From Prosapia bicincta (Eukaryota; Arthropoda; Insecta; Hemiptera; Cercopidae): 64,000 nt of DNA. The notes beneath the pieces are model-generated. The model was not told the origin of the DNA and did no database searches. It was given only the letters and a program-made list of their open reading frames with translations. Shown one piece after another: positions 23,475-34,542 of this stretch (the stretch's first letter is position 1; each line of letters starts with the position of its first letter). Both the position numbers and the translations under genes were made by a program. The DNA lies in assembly GCA_036971475.1 (NCBI GenBank), contig JBAIZL010000005.1:59512655-59576654 (forward strand), in the 5' to 3' direction.

Positions 23475-23868
23475 GCACTCAAATGTATAATAATATTCCT
23501 AACGTTTACAAATATGTTAGATTAAGGATTCCATCGAAGTTGCTCCTCTATTTATTAGTTGACATAAAGTTATTCGATATTTTAATGCCATATCACTACT
23601 TAGGTGGCTTTACATTATTTCTATTACACTGCTACCGATTCCGGTAAAGTGTAACACCACTTGAAGGCTCAGTGTAAGTTCCTGCCTTCAAACAAGTCTG
23701 ATAAACTCAATTAATTACAACTAATGCTTCAATAGAGGCGCAGTACTCTACGAAGCATATAAGTATTAATGTTACAACTCAAAAAGCAACTAATTGAAGA
23801 TATGAAAAAGTCGATTTGAGTTTGGTTGACTTTGATCCAGATGACGTGAAAGGTAGTATGCCAGAATA
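23475..23868. other. Spacer, no gene recognised
   Basis: No recognisable repeat or coding sequence. Confidence 0.4.
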
Positions 23869-24126
23869 AGATAGACCAGAGTTGTCCAACTTACAGGGGG
23901 GGGGGGCGAAACTCAATCTTTGAGCCAAACCGCGCGCCAAACCTTCTCCAAACCTTGACCGGGTTAAACTATTTTTAAATTAGATCCAAAATATTGCATT
24001 TTAAGGCAATTAGATGGCTTCAACTAATACAATGACCCAATTTTGTATAATTTTATTAAATCACTATTTCTTTTAAATTTTGAAAAACAATTGCCGGGCC
24101 GCCAGTTGGACAACCCTGAGATAGAC
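23869..24126. mobile_element. Short hAT-type MITE with 8-bp target-site duplication
   Basis: AGATAGAC occurs at 23869-23876 and 24119-24126. The 242-bp element (23877-24118) begins CAGAGTTGTCCAACTTAC and ends with the inverted CAGTTGGACAACCCTG. Its ends are GC-rich (GGGCCGCC near the right end) with an AT-rich middle. An 8-bp duplication together with terminal CAG...CTG inverted repeats is diagnostic of the hAT superfamily. It has no transposase and must have been moved by one supplied elsewhere. A G-run of about ten lies at 23896. Confidence 0.85.
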
Positions 24127-25099
24127 CCGAGATCATGATTCTGATTGCTTCTGAATCTTTTGCAAGAAGCCAGCCTTGGAGGGCAGCTTTCCACGAAAAT
24201 TATTGCCTGCTTTAAATTCAAATTATAACTATTGTAAATTGTATTGGTGCTTCCGGGCTCCATACGAGGTTAACGAAGCACGTTTGCAAGTTATAAGAGT
24301 ATATCGCCTTTGGTTGGTCAGACAAAGAGGTCTTTTTATCGTGTTGAAACTCTTCACTCTCGTGCGTTTCGAAGTAAACAGTCAATTTAGGGGACTTAAA
24401 ATTGTACATACTTCGCCACATAATATGGGATGTAGCGACATGGTTTATCAAATGTTCAGTCCTTTACCCTTTACAAAACAAATTTACTAAGGAATTTCTA
24501 TAATATAGTTTTACATATTTAAAAATTTAAATTCTTATTAAAGAACAGAAGACTAACTCAAACATTAAAAATTATTTTAGTAGAACGAATTGGAAATCGG
24601 TGTGTTACGGATTTGATCATAAATTGATAACGTCAGTCAGAAACAAATTTCATTAATTTTTTAAATAATACTAGCAAAATAATATAACAGCAGGCCTATA
24701 TGAAAAAATTCTATTTGTTTTTTATTTTAGTTCAAAGTTCTGGTTTGTCAGCATGTGTTAAGCCTCAGCGGGTCTAAAAAGGTTATGTTAGGTTAGGTTA
24801 AATTTAAATAGATTAAGATTTAACAGTTTGACTAACCGGTCAGATCTTATATCATATCTCACACATTTTCCTACAAACGAGATCTGATATTCGTCATTTT
24901 AAAATTTATATACTATCCCGGATTCATTGCTCATAACCAATACAACTTAGGCGCTAACGTTTGTACGAGGTTTGATTTCTTAAAATTGTATTTAATCAAG
25001 AATGACTAAAGAAGAATTTCAAAGCTGGATCATAAAATGTTGCGAAATATAATTAGGCAATTCATACGTGAGTTAATTGTCTGTCTCAATATCCATTAC
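24127..25099. other. Spacer, no gene recognised
   Basis: Three overlapping short open frames (24024-24490, both strands) show no family resemblance and partly overlap the MITE. A short GGTTATGTTAGGTTAGG patch lies at about 24780. Otherwise nothing is recognised. Confidence 0.35.
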
Positions 25100-25112
25100 A
25101 ATTCATTTGCGT

Positions 25113-25739
25113 TCACAACACCTCAAACCACCCTATCCAACACAAACACGCTGCCTTCAGATCCATGCTCCATAGACTTAAAGAAGTCCCAATGACCACA
25201 GAAAACATAAACAAAGAACTAGACAATTAAATATTTAGCATACACAAATGGATACAACACCACAATAATAGACACACTATGGTACAAAATACCAAAAAAA
25301 CACTAAAATTAAAACTACAGACAGGGAAAACAAATACATCACATTACCATTCATAAACAAAACAACAAACAAAATAGCCTGCAAATTTCGAAAAATATAT
25401 TACAAAATAGTATACAAAACCAATAACAAATTACAATACAAAATACAACACAACACCAACAACAAAGATAAACTACAAGCACCATGCGTATACAAACTAA
25501 ACTGCGACGAATGTAACAAATTCTACATTGGACAAACAGGTCGCAGCTTTAAACAAAGAGTCGAAGAACACAAACATAACACCAAATCAACATTTTACAA
25601 TCACTTAAAAGAAACAGGACACAAATACACCAATATTTATCATAATTTAGAAATCCTACACATCAACAAAAAAGGACCACATCTCAACACACTAGAACAA
25701 TATGAAATTTACAGACACACAAAATACAAACATAATTAA
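25113..25739 (+). pseudogene. Penelope-like RT C-terminus plus GIY-YIG endonuclease (frameshifted)
   Basis: The first readable part is SNHPIQHKHAAFRSMLHRLK, typical of the segment following the reverse-transcriptase domain in PLEs. It is closed by a stop (LDN*) near 25228. After a frame change, YITLPFINKTTNKIACKF and VYKTNNKL (about 25335-25435) form the linker. Then comes the endonuclease: CVYKLNCDECNKFYIGQTGR (the usual G of GVY is C here), SFKQRVEEH, and the C-terminal STFYNHLKETGHKY...LEQYEIYRH, ending at TAA near 25737. The GIY-YIG core residues Y, YIG, R and the E of EEH are present; the PLE-specific cysteine pair CDEC is intact. It acts as the target-nicking nuclease in an active element. 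This copy has at least one stop and one frameshift and lacks most of the reverse transcriptase. Confidence 0.85.
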
Positions 25740-25833
25740 CGAACAAACACAATACAAATCACACATAATCTTTGATAATATCGAAAACCTACCTTTAAAA
25801 CCGTCACCGCTTGACCCAACATCTCCAAGTAGA

Positions 25834-25876
25834 AGACACTGATGAAGATCGGCACATAGCGAAACGTTCTGTCTCA
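25834..25876 (+). ncRNA. Hammerhead-like motif of Penelope-like family A, stem II deleted
   Basis: AGACA (25834-25838), CTGATGA (25839-25845) and, downstream, GAAACGTTC followed by TGTCT (ending about 25874) match the better copy at 7813-7858. The 3' side of stem II (GATC of CGATCG) is missing, so GATCG has no partner. It is presumably inactive. Confidence 0.5.
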
Positions 25877-25958
25877 GTAAGTTTTAACAAATTTACTAAA
25901 TATAAAGTTCGGATAAACATAAACTATTGTTTAAGTGATTAATAAAATTCATTTGCGT

Positions 25959-26600
25959 CGTGTAAACGTATTCCGTACTAATTTCGGAACATATAATTTT
26001 ATTCCATTTTAACGGTTGTTCCTTCGCAAACTAATTTCATTAACTCAAATGTCTTAATTTTCATAACTTTAACCACATTCATTTTATACAGCACTAAAGC
26101 TCTAATTGAATGGAATAAGTTATGTAAATTGGAATGTATCTCTGTAATGAAGTGTTTATCTCAGCTGTTGAGTTCTGTGCAGTAAGACCTTTACCAATAA
26201 TAAAGGTTTAGCAATAAATCATCAACTTAGCTTACAAATAACTTACGATTTATTATTTAATACAGTATACTGGAACACAAACTAAATTCTAAGATGTATG
26301 AAATTGAGCTCTTTGACAATGGGGAGAACTAGGGAGGAAAGAGGATTAATTGACCTAAGCATACAAAAATAAATATACTTGGTTGATGATGACTAAATAA
26401 AAACAATGAAAAATGTTTAACTACCTTGAATGAGTTATAAATCATATCTCCCTTATCCGCCTAATGATTATTGAACGTAAGACAAAAAATGAATTATTTT
26501 AACTCTAGCCGCAATTTGTATTTTTTAATAAATAAGATACATCATGAGGATGAATAAATTGATTTGAATGAAACTGTGACCACTTCAGCCAAATTTACCG
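25959..26600. other. Spacer, no gene recognised
   Basis: AT-rich with no recognised repeat or coding sequence. Confidence 0.4.
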
Positions 26601-27430
26601 TCAGAATTTTTTATTAACTGTTCTTCCCTGCATGGATATCGTCTTTAATCTTATCTAACTATCCCGTTCCTCGTTATTTAAACTTCATCTCGGAGGTCCT
26701 CCGTTTGTCAGAATTTTTATTAACCGTTCTTCCCTGCATGGATATCGTCTTTAATCTTATCTAACTATCCCGTTCCTCGTTATTTAAACTTCATCTCGGA
26801 GGTCCTCCGTTTGTCAGAATTTTTATTAACCGTTCTTCCCTGCTTGGAAATCGTCTTTAATCTTATCTAACTATCCCGTTCCTCGTTATTTAAACTTCAT
26901 CTCGGAGGTCCTCCGTTTGTCAGAATTTTTAATAACCGTTCTTTCCTGCATGGAAATTGTCTTTAATATTATCTAACTATCCCATTCCTCGTTATTTAAA
27001 CTTCATCTCGGAGGTCCTCCGTTTGTCAGAATTTTTATTAACCGTTCTTTCCTGCATGGAAATTGTCTTTAATATTATCTAACTATCCCATTCCTCGTTA
27101 TTTAAACTTCATCTCGGAGGTCCTCCGTTTGTCAGAATTTTTTATTAACCGTCCTTCCCTGCTTGGAAATCGTCTAATCTTATCTAACTATCCCGTTCCT
27201 CGTTATTTAAACTTCATCTCGGAGGTCCTCCGTTTGTCAGAATTTTTTATTAACCGTCCTTCCCTGCTTGGAAATCGTCTAATCTTATCTAACTATCCCG
27301 TTCCTCGTTATTTAAACTTCATCTCGGAGGTCCTCCGTTTGTCAGAATTTTTTATTAACCGTTCTTCCCTGCATGGAAATCGTCTAATCTTATCTAACTA
27401 GCCCCCTCTTCGTTATTTAACTTCATGTCA
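26601..27430. repeat. 106-bp tandem repeat, about 8 copies
   Basis: The start of GTCAGAATTTTT recurs at 26707, 26813, 26919, 27025, 27131, 27236 and 27341, giving periods of 106, then 105. Units include CTCGGAGGTCCTCCG, a near-perfect dyad. The 112-codon plus-strand frame at 27063-27401 exists because the last units are 105 bp long, a multiple of three; earlier units break it, so it is not a gene. Confidence 0.95.
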
Positions 27431-29311
27431 TATCGGTTCAGCTTATTCAAATCCGTGTCTATTGTTTAATCTGTTGTGTTTACTTTGGAAGCATTTTAAA
27501 TATTTAAACATTACATTCGATGCTGAGTATGGCAGGTATTTATGATACTCTAAATAAGAATATATATCAAAGCGGAAAACTAGAAAATTAACAAAAGTAT
27601 AATGACATTCATTTTAAAAATCGGTTGAAAAATACACGAGAACTAGGTAAAAATATATAAAGAATTTGTTTACAAGAGAGCGATGAAATGAAGTATCAGA
27701 TCTCGGGCGTGATGAAATTATTTTGATTTTTTATAGCAGAATTAAATTTTGTAAAGCTCATATTAACAAAAATATTGAAGATATTTTAATTATGTTTGTA
27801 TTCTTTTCGTATTTAAGATTAATGTGATTTTTGTCATATACCATTACTGATAAAAACAGAACTGAGTTGATAATTAACAAATATCATTAAAATTACTTTA
27901 TTTGTATTTTATTTTTTTGAGAGATACAAGAGTATCAGATATTTTCTTCAGTTTTTTCTTAAATCATTATAGCAATAAAATAATTCTACGTCTTGTATAT
28001 AGTAATAAAGCATCAGTACTATGGCGCATAGCTCTGGGCGATGTATAATTACTTTTTAATTTAATTCAGTATTTCCGTCACTTTTTAGACAACTATATTG
28101 AATTAAATTAAATACCTGGTTAATATTATCTTGTGCTATCCGTCTGAGCCATGATCTGTAGTTTGAACATTTCCTAAAGTTTTTACTAACGTTTTTCCAA
28201 CTTTAATTTAACTTAAGTTTATTACATTTAGTAACTATATTTTAAACACGGTAAATTGTTTTTCAAAACATTAGTTGAGGAACAAGACGATTCATTTGGA
28301 CTGATAGTGTTCTGCTTATTCTTTTATTTTTAAAGTCTAACCATTCGCAATAAAAATATAAGGTATACATTATTTATTGTATTTAGGAATGTCAAATAAC
28401 AAAGAAATTAAAATATACAAAGGCAGGTTTCAACTGTTAGAGTCGCAAGGAATATTTGAAAGAAGATAACGCAGCTTTGCAAAAATACTTGATCCTAGTG
28501 TTTTATTTGATTTCAGGAGTTTATACAACAAAGGTTATCTTTCGTTTCATTAAAAGAACAATTTCATTACTTTAGACTTTCGTTTTAGAAATATTTCTTC
28601 ATTTATTATATCTTGCGAATTTCTTGTATAAAGTAACATATCGAGTTATTACCTTGCTTTATTCCGAGAATGTTCACAACCCGTGGGTATTATCAGAAGA
28701 AAATTGTATATTTTATATTAATTTAAATAAACCCTTTATTAGTAATATTATTTCAAAGACGCGTTCTTATTACAGTACTTCGTAACACTAACAAAAACGC
28801 AGTGAATTTTAACGAAAACTAGAAGCACGTAAAATATAAATCTCTGAAAATGTCCAAAAATTCCTATTTTAAAAAATATTTGTTTAGTCCATTTCAGACA
28901 ATAACCATACAAAAATAATATGGACATAATGTAAACATTATTAAAATTATAAAAATTTAAGTGATGCCTAGCGCCTGAACGATGAAACATGCAACATGCA
29001 TGACGTCTGTGTTCGATATGCAGTATCAAACTCAAGTACATGAGCGGTTGCATTGCTTCAAGTCTTTTTCATCAATATAAACGTTTTGTTTTTGGTATAG
29101 AGAAAAAATAATTTAATATATTTTATAAAATTTCTATATCTATTTACAATAATTTTCTCTATTTCGTTCAATCAATGTAGAAAGTTTTACCAATACGGTA
29201 CATAGATAATTGTATTATTGAAATAGGTATATTATTGAAATATCACATTGAAAATTATTGAAAATATTATTTAAGATCGTTAGTAGCTAGTTTGTAATCC
29301 ATTTCAGAATA
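27431..29311. other. AT-rich spacer, no gene recognised
   Basis: A long AT-rich stretch. A 101-codon minus-strand frame at 28748-29053 is rich in Phe, Leu, Ile and Asn, has no recognisable domain and is probably chance. No repeats or structural RNAs are seen. Confidence 0.45.
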
Positions 29312-30336
29312 GAGTAAAACCTCTTATATCCGGATCAATGTGGTGACAGCTCGATCCGGATAAAGAAAAATCCGGATATGAGTGAGGTTATGTAATGATG
29401 TAGGCCTACGTTTTTACTACGTAATCCCAACCATTCCAAATGGAAATAGATAAATGATTGTTTTACGTAAAAGAGTTACACGTATTGAAAATTGTAATTA
29501 TATTTCAATATCCTTGTAGAATACACTTTACACCCTGAAAAGCTTCGCTATGCTTTATGGTTTGTTATCTTTCGTCATCTTCGGCAAGCGCTGGCTCTGT
29601 GTACACTCAGTCTATAAGTCGCTTGTATTAAACCCACGAACGCCTCTTTCATCCATCCATTCACGCCAACACTGTTCATGTCCTTACAACTAGGAATGTT
29701 TTGGAAAAATTAGACGAATTCTTCATTTCATTCACTAGCAAGGTTTTTTGTTTGCAATACGTTTTCAATCCCCTCATTGTTTGTTTTATGATTTAACTAG
29801 TGTTATCGGCCTGATTACGTACATTACATTCCATAAAGCGACATCTAGACAAGTCTTCGTTTTTTAGTCTTTTCACCCCATCCATGCCCGCGATTACAAG
29901 TGTTAGTAATTTAGGGCGATAAAGGCGTTTGAGATTTTCCAGGTCGCCTTGATCCATTGGTTGGCACAAAGATGTTACGTTTGGTGGTAAAAGCACGCCT
30001 TTATACCGCCACTTTTCAATTCACTGCTGATTGTTGGAAGGGGCATTCACGAGTAATAAAATAGCCTCCTCGGCAAGTTGTTTTCTTTTGCGTAAGGGAC
30101 AAACTGATTCTTTAACCAATCGTGAAGCTTTGCTGCGTTCGTCCCTGCAGTGTTTTGCCCTCCTTAGAACACTAGTGTACTGAACCATACGGAGACTCGA
30201 ACACAACTGACTTGAGTCGGGAAAGAACGAGGAGCCAACTGGCCCGATGGCAAGGTGTCTTGCTGAATAAACAAGCTTACTTTATTTCCATATTAGGTTC
30301 CGGATTTGAGAGGAACGGATATGAGAGGTTTTACCG
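29312..30336. mobile_element. pogo/Tigger-like DNA transposon, internally deleted
   Basis: The left end GTAAAACCTCTTATATCCGG (about 29314) and the right end, whose complement is GTAAAACCTCTCATATCCG, form imperfect terminal inverted repeats next to TA on both sides (29310-29311 and 30337-30338), the usual Tc1/mariner-superfamily target. The left end carries further copies of ATCCGGAT. The interior holds the C-terminal part of a pogo/Tigger transposase on the minus strand. At 1025 bp it is shorter than a full element of this group. Confidence 0.75.
29793..30206 (-). pseudogene. pogo/Tigger-like transposase (DDE domain), broken
   Basis: In one minus-strand frame, QLAEEAILLLVNAPSNNQQ (about 30080-30024) is followed, after a stop, by GVLLPPNVTSLCQPMDQG and LENLKRLYR (29999-29920). 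LLLDNAPSH, LPPNxTSxxQPMDQG and the following helix are signature blocks of Tigger/pogo/jerky DDE transposases. The catalytic second Asp of LLLDN is Val here, and an in-frame stop separates the blocks. In an active element the enzyme would cut and paste the element at TA sites. This copy cannot. Upstream codons from 30206 are not recognisable. Confidence 0.8.
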
Positions 30337-31334
30337 TATTCATTTTGAGTCAGTCATTATTGTTAATTTTCTGTTTATCTTGGAATGTAAACCACAACTA
30401 AAGAACAATAAATCTACAAACATATTACATACGAGTAACAAACTAAGCAAAGCATACTGATCCCAAGTGTGGATACCAAGTAAATTATTTCAAAATTTTA
30501 AAAAATATTCTATTTAACTTCATCTATTAGTGTACGCTTAAATACTTGTGCATGTAGTTACATATAAATACTAAGTCGCACTTACTTTGCTATTGAATGA
30601 GGAGAACTGTTTTAGGAGTTGTGTCCTATTGTCAACTCGGAAAGAAACTCACAACTCGGTTGTTTTAAGCGTGGATGGGATGGAGTTAATATAGCAAAAG
30701 GCCTAATGTGCAATTTTTAGGGTTAGCCTAAAATGACGTAATTTCTGGCTGTGTGTAGTCGGCTATTTTTATTTAGTTTGTGTAAATTTTATAGTTTTGA
30801 TATTATATTTGTGTAGTTTTTCTTGGATTAGAGGTTCCCAGCAAAGATGGGGTATAGCACCATTATATAAGCAAATGGCACATATTATTATATGTCCAAA
30901 TGAATAAAATTTAAATATTGATAAATATTGTAAGCATTATTGTAAGATAATGTAAAATAAATATTGTATTTAGCATTATAAAATATAAATTATTAATTGT
31001 GTTCTAAAATTGTTTTCAAATTTTATATAAACTAAACTAAATATACAATTATTTATCATATCTTTAATTCAGAAGATAAGATAAGTCATATCTCCAACAA
31101 ATTTTATAACAAGTAGACGTTATATATTCTAACTTTTTCAATAACGTTCTTACTACTAATACAAACCCGTTCCTAAAAAAGAAGGCACCAGCCACGTGAT
31201 TTATTAAGTGTTGTGTGGTTTGTTCCTTAAAATGAGTTTTCTGACTTCTAAAATTCATCATTAGTTAGTATAAGCACAGTAGTTTAATATAAACAAACAT
31301 TCTGCAAAGGATTATAATTCAAATTTTGTACAAT
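30337..31334. other. Spacer, no gene recognised
   Basis: AT-rich. Short open frames (30212-30460, which overlaps the transposon end, and 31064-31261) have no recognisable domain. Confidence 0.4.
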
Positions 31335-31430
31335 GTTACACTGAAGATTACAATTGCCACTGAAACGCGTAATGACTTATAAAATAAATGTTTTTATTAC
31401 GACTACACATGTTTTCATTATTAAATTGTT
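31335..31430 (+). mobile_element. Short element end with decayed hammerhead-like motif and shared tail
   Basis: CTGAAGA (31341-31347), an unpaired 14-nt segment where stem II should be, GAA (31362-31364), the palindrome ACGCGT (31365-31370), A. About 25 nt further lies the tail ATTACGACTACACATGTTT (31396-31414), similar to the tails of the palindromic elements at 20745-21007 and 34543-34848. The 5' limit is unclear. Confidence 0.4.
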
Positions 31431-31597
31431 GTAACGGTTAGCCATCTCTTTATGACCCCCGTAGAGAATAGGTCTACTTTATATACGAAACCCAACGCGC
31501 ATGATGCCTCAATATTTTCAATGCATGAGAAGGTTTAATATTCCGAACATAATGCTACACTTTGATTTAAAGTAGAATAGGAATGGGTCTGTGACAG

Positions 31598-31890
31598 GGT
31601 AGGGATGCGGTGTTGTCAGTTGGAACGCTGTGACTCTCAACCCACCATCGCCAGCGGCAGCTACACCACTAGTAGCTCACTCCACCACAGCTTCGATGAA
31701 ACTGAGCGACGAACGAAAGTTTAACGTTGAATTGGCAACAAGGCTCACCCACGCAGCAAGATGTGAACTTCCTATTCGCTCAGACGGCACTATCCCCCCA
31801 CTCCCTCTGGCCAATTTCACCTACGTAGAATCCTATTCTGTTTTATATCAAACTATAGCAATATTCGCAATCTTTTCCTATCCTTCATAG
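31598..31890 (+). other. GC-richer open frame of unknown nature (86 codons)
   Basis: The frame from ATG 31630 to TAG 31888-31890 lies in a patch clearly richer in GC than its surroundings, with mixed composition (PPSPAAATPLVAHSTT near the N-terminus, then KLSDERKFNVELATRL). No domain is recognised. It could be a relic exon or part of an unclassified element. Confidence that it is translated is low. Confidence 0.25.
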
Positions 31891-32520
31891 ATGATAGTAG
31901 TCATAGTAGCAGAGCGACTTAAAACTACAGAAACCATAAACATACATCATTTTTCGTAATGGACAATAAAATAAAAATTCCACAACAATGTTATATTAAA
32001 TTGGAAGCCTTTAGACGTTTTTCAGAAGTAATAAAGAAATAAAAACTTCTTGTCAAGAACGTGAGAAAATTAATCCTAAAATACTTGAAATGCTTAACAA
32101 GATCAAAGGATTCCACAGAAAATATAAAAAAAGTTCTGAACAATGTATCCTACATCTGCCTGTGCAGACAGTAAAGAATTCACATTCCTAACACTCTTAG
32201 TCTAATAATTTGGACAGCACTGAAGGTATAAAGTGAAATATTTGTAAATAAAACTACAGAACTTGTACAGGAAAAAATAAAGAAAAGAGAAATATTCTGA
32301 AGAACATGGTGGTTTTCTTTCTAAACGCTCATGCATCAAAATATGTTCAATAAAAAAACTAAAAACAACAATCTCGTACAATATGAAATTGTACATTGTG
32401 TTTGTAAACCTTCGATTTTAAGACAACCAATAATCTAGGGACAACAGTAGGGAAAAACGGAAGCAATGACGTCATAAAATCACTACCGAAGAGACGACTA
32501 AAGAATACAAGTATGATTCA
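31891..32520. other. Spacer, possible 5' part of a decayed retrotransposon
   Basis: AT-rich and without recognisable domains. It lies directly upstream of the non-LTR relic and could be its more decayed upstream part, but I cannot show that. Confidence 0.3.
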
Positions 32521-33290
32521 TTTATAGAGGGTGAAAGTCTCCCAAAAAACTACTGTATGTAGCCAACGTTGTTCAAAATATGTACAGACGAAGCCCCAAA
32601 GAATTGAACCAGCAAATATAGAGTGTTTGGGGTTAAAATTGACGATAGCTATACTCAACATTATATTTGCAGACGAGAATGTAATTTTAGCAGAGAATAA
32701 AAAGAAATCCCTTACCTGAGAGGATAATTTAAAAATGGGGGATTGGAGATTAATTACGATAAGGCACATTACATAGTCATTGGAAATACCATAGAGGATC
32801 TAGAAAATGCCAACGTCTCCATAAAGGAGTAATAATACTTGTTTAACAGATACAGGACTGCACACAAACATACAGATGAAACGCACACACAATAGATCGA
32901 GCAAAAAAGGAGAGAATATGAACAAGTCCATTAGACTCAGTCATTTGCAACGATAATGATACAAACTAAACCATAAATCTGTAAAACATAAGTAGAAAGT
33001 AGTTTACTCTTCCTTAAAGGGCATGGGTGGTAAAAGAATGAAAAATATAATAAATGTAATGGGAATGATGTTTTGGAGAAGCTGTAGACTATCTATAGAA
33101 GATAAAAAAATGTAAATACTTATAAGCAAATAAATTAATTTAAAACAAACTCTAAATGAAGAATTAGAAATAAGAAAACTGATTCTTCGGTATGGGTATA
33201 TGCGACGGTGAATGTGAAGGGTACCACTGAAAGCTTGGAAATGGAAATCAAATACCAGAAGAAAAATATAGGCGTCTAGATTGCAATAAA
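32521..33290 (+). pseudogene. Non-LTR retrotransposon reverse transcriptase relic
   Basis: Pieces of a non-LTR reverse transcriptase follow each other in shifting plus-strand frames. PTLFKICTDEA (about 32560-32595) matches the segment before the catalytic box. FADENVILAENK (about 32665-32705) corresponds to the FADD box, with the second Asp changed to Glu. INYDKAHYIVIGNT-like codons (about 32750-32790) match the thumb-proximal region. MKNIINVMGMMFWRSCRLS (about 33040-33095) and LRYGYMRR (about 33188-33215) match the C-terminal region of such elements (usually MDFWRRSCRLS and LRWYGHVRR). Many stops and frameshifts are present. The clade cannot be fixed from these pieces. It is clearly dead. 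Confidence 0.75.
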
Positions 33291-33507
33291 AAAACTAATA
33301 CCATTTTCTTTCCAGGCGAAAAACCAAACAAGGTTATCATTGCCTAACTAATATTAATAACTAAAACTAAACAAATTGAATTGAGTTAAAACTAATTTCA
33401 ATTATCTAAACAATACAATTAAAATTACACAATTAAGTTAGACTAGTTCTAAGTTAAACTAAATAAAAATTATATAATTTACATGGTATTAAATATTGTT
33501 ATATATA

Positions 33508-33662
33508 TTCAGATGGAGTAATAAAGCGATGACACGGTAGATAGCAGTGACATCGTCCATTAAAACCACGTTTAAACTACCTCGAAGAACCTAACGTATA
33601 TACAAATCGGTCAACTCATCACAATCAAGCAGAATGTGCTTGATTGTGATGGTACTTCCACA
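33508..33662 (-). pseudogene. C-terminal fragment of a Jockey/I-type non-LTR ORF2
   Basis: Minus strand from 33662: CGSTITIKHILLDCDEL, then a frame interrupted by one stop and ending in VIALLLHLN. The C-x7-H-x4-C pattern in CGxxxTIKHILLxC is the cysteine-histidine motif at the end of many insect non-LTR polyproteins (Jockey, R1, I groups). It is only about 50 codons long, with no reverse transcriptase attached, and of opposite orientation to the relic at 32521-33290. The nucleotide sequence of this motif also forms a 14-bp perfect inverted repeat (33618-33631 with 33637-33650). Confidence 0.5.
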
Positions 33663-34542
33663 AACTAATACAAATGGCGATTAGAAAAATAAAACTGAAA
33701 GAGGAAGATGTGCATGCAAAAAAAGAGGAGGGGCTGTGGTAAGCGGCAACATAATCTGGGCAAGACTACGAGATAGTAAATAATTAAAAATACAGTACAC
33801 AAAAATTAATCATATAAATATAAGCTATAAAAAAAGTCAAAGTTTTTGTGACTTTTTATTCCATTTGTGCTGACATGAATGAGCTACATATAATCATTAC
33901 AGTTTTAATATTGATTGCTTAATCATCTATCAACAATCAACAATGAACATGTATGTGTCAAGATCCCCAATGCGCCGCGGTCGATTCTTCGTGTCCTTCC
34001 TATTAGGGCTGATGAAGGATTTCTACTGAAGTTTTGTCCCTTCGCAAATATTTAAGGCGAATTAATTAATTAAGCCCTCTCCTTCCCTGTTTCCCTTGGG
34101 GCCAAATATTGACCTAACAACATTTGCGTCTCTCTTATCTCAGTTAAATTCCAATTGTTTGAAACAAGTAGAATCATCGTTCAAACTGTCCATAAATTGA
34201 AAGAAATCTAATATACTGCAGTTTGCGGATTGTGGATGTATTGCAGTTTGCAAATTGTAGGACACTTAATTAGATTCTAGAGTTACTCAGAGGGAAACGG
34301 GTTCGTTTAATTTTCTTCCTTTTTAAACGGAGTTAATTAATTTAGGCAATTAATCACGTTGTCGCTTTTCATCCTTCAAACAAGCGGATTAATTAAGGAA
34401 AGCGAGTAGTCCAGATATTTTCATCACGCTTCCATAGTGATTGTTTCTTTTACTTTGGGGTAAAAAGTGAAATTAATTTTATCTCCTCGGGGCGTGCGAC
34501 TAACATGATAATTAAAATACCAATATTATAATAGTTAAACAC
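33663..34542. other. Spacer, no gene recognised
   Basis: Two imperfect direct copies of CTGCAGTTTGCGGATTGT lie near 34217-34260. Several AATTAATTAA words occur. No coding sequence is recognised. Confidence 0.4.

Larger units (their letters stand above)
25100..25958 (+). mobile_element. Penelope-like element family A, 5'-truncated insertion with 13-bp target-site duplication
   Basis: AATTCATTTGCGT occurs at 25100-25112 and 25946-25958. The 833 bp between start inside the C-terminal part of the reverse-transcriptase region and continue through linker, GIY-YIG endonuclease, 3' region, a hammerhead-like motif and the tail. A 5'-truncated insertion with its own target duplication is what target-primed reverse transcription produces. 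Other family A copies continue 30-40 bp further at the 3' end (to GACTACAAAATT), so this copy is slightly shorter there. Confidence 0.85.

Noticed and set aside
27063..27401. 112-codon repeat protein
   Set aside because: It covers only the last units of the 106-bp array, where the period happens to be 105 bp.
28748..29053. 101-codon minus-strand gene
   Set aside because: Composition is that expected of AT-rich noncoding DNA; no domain, no neighbouring exon signal that I can support.
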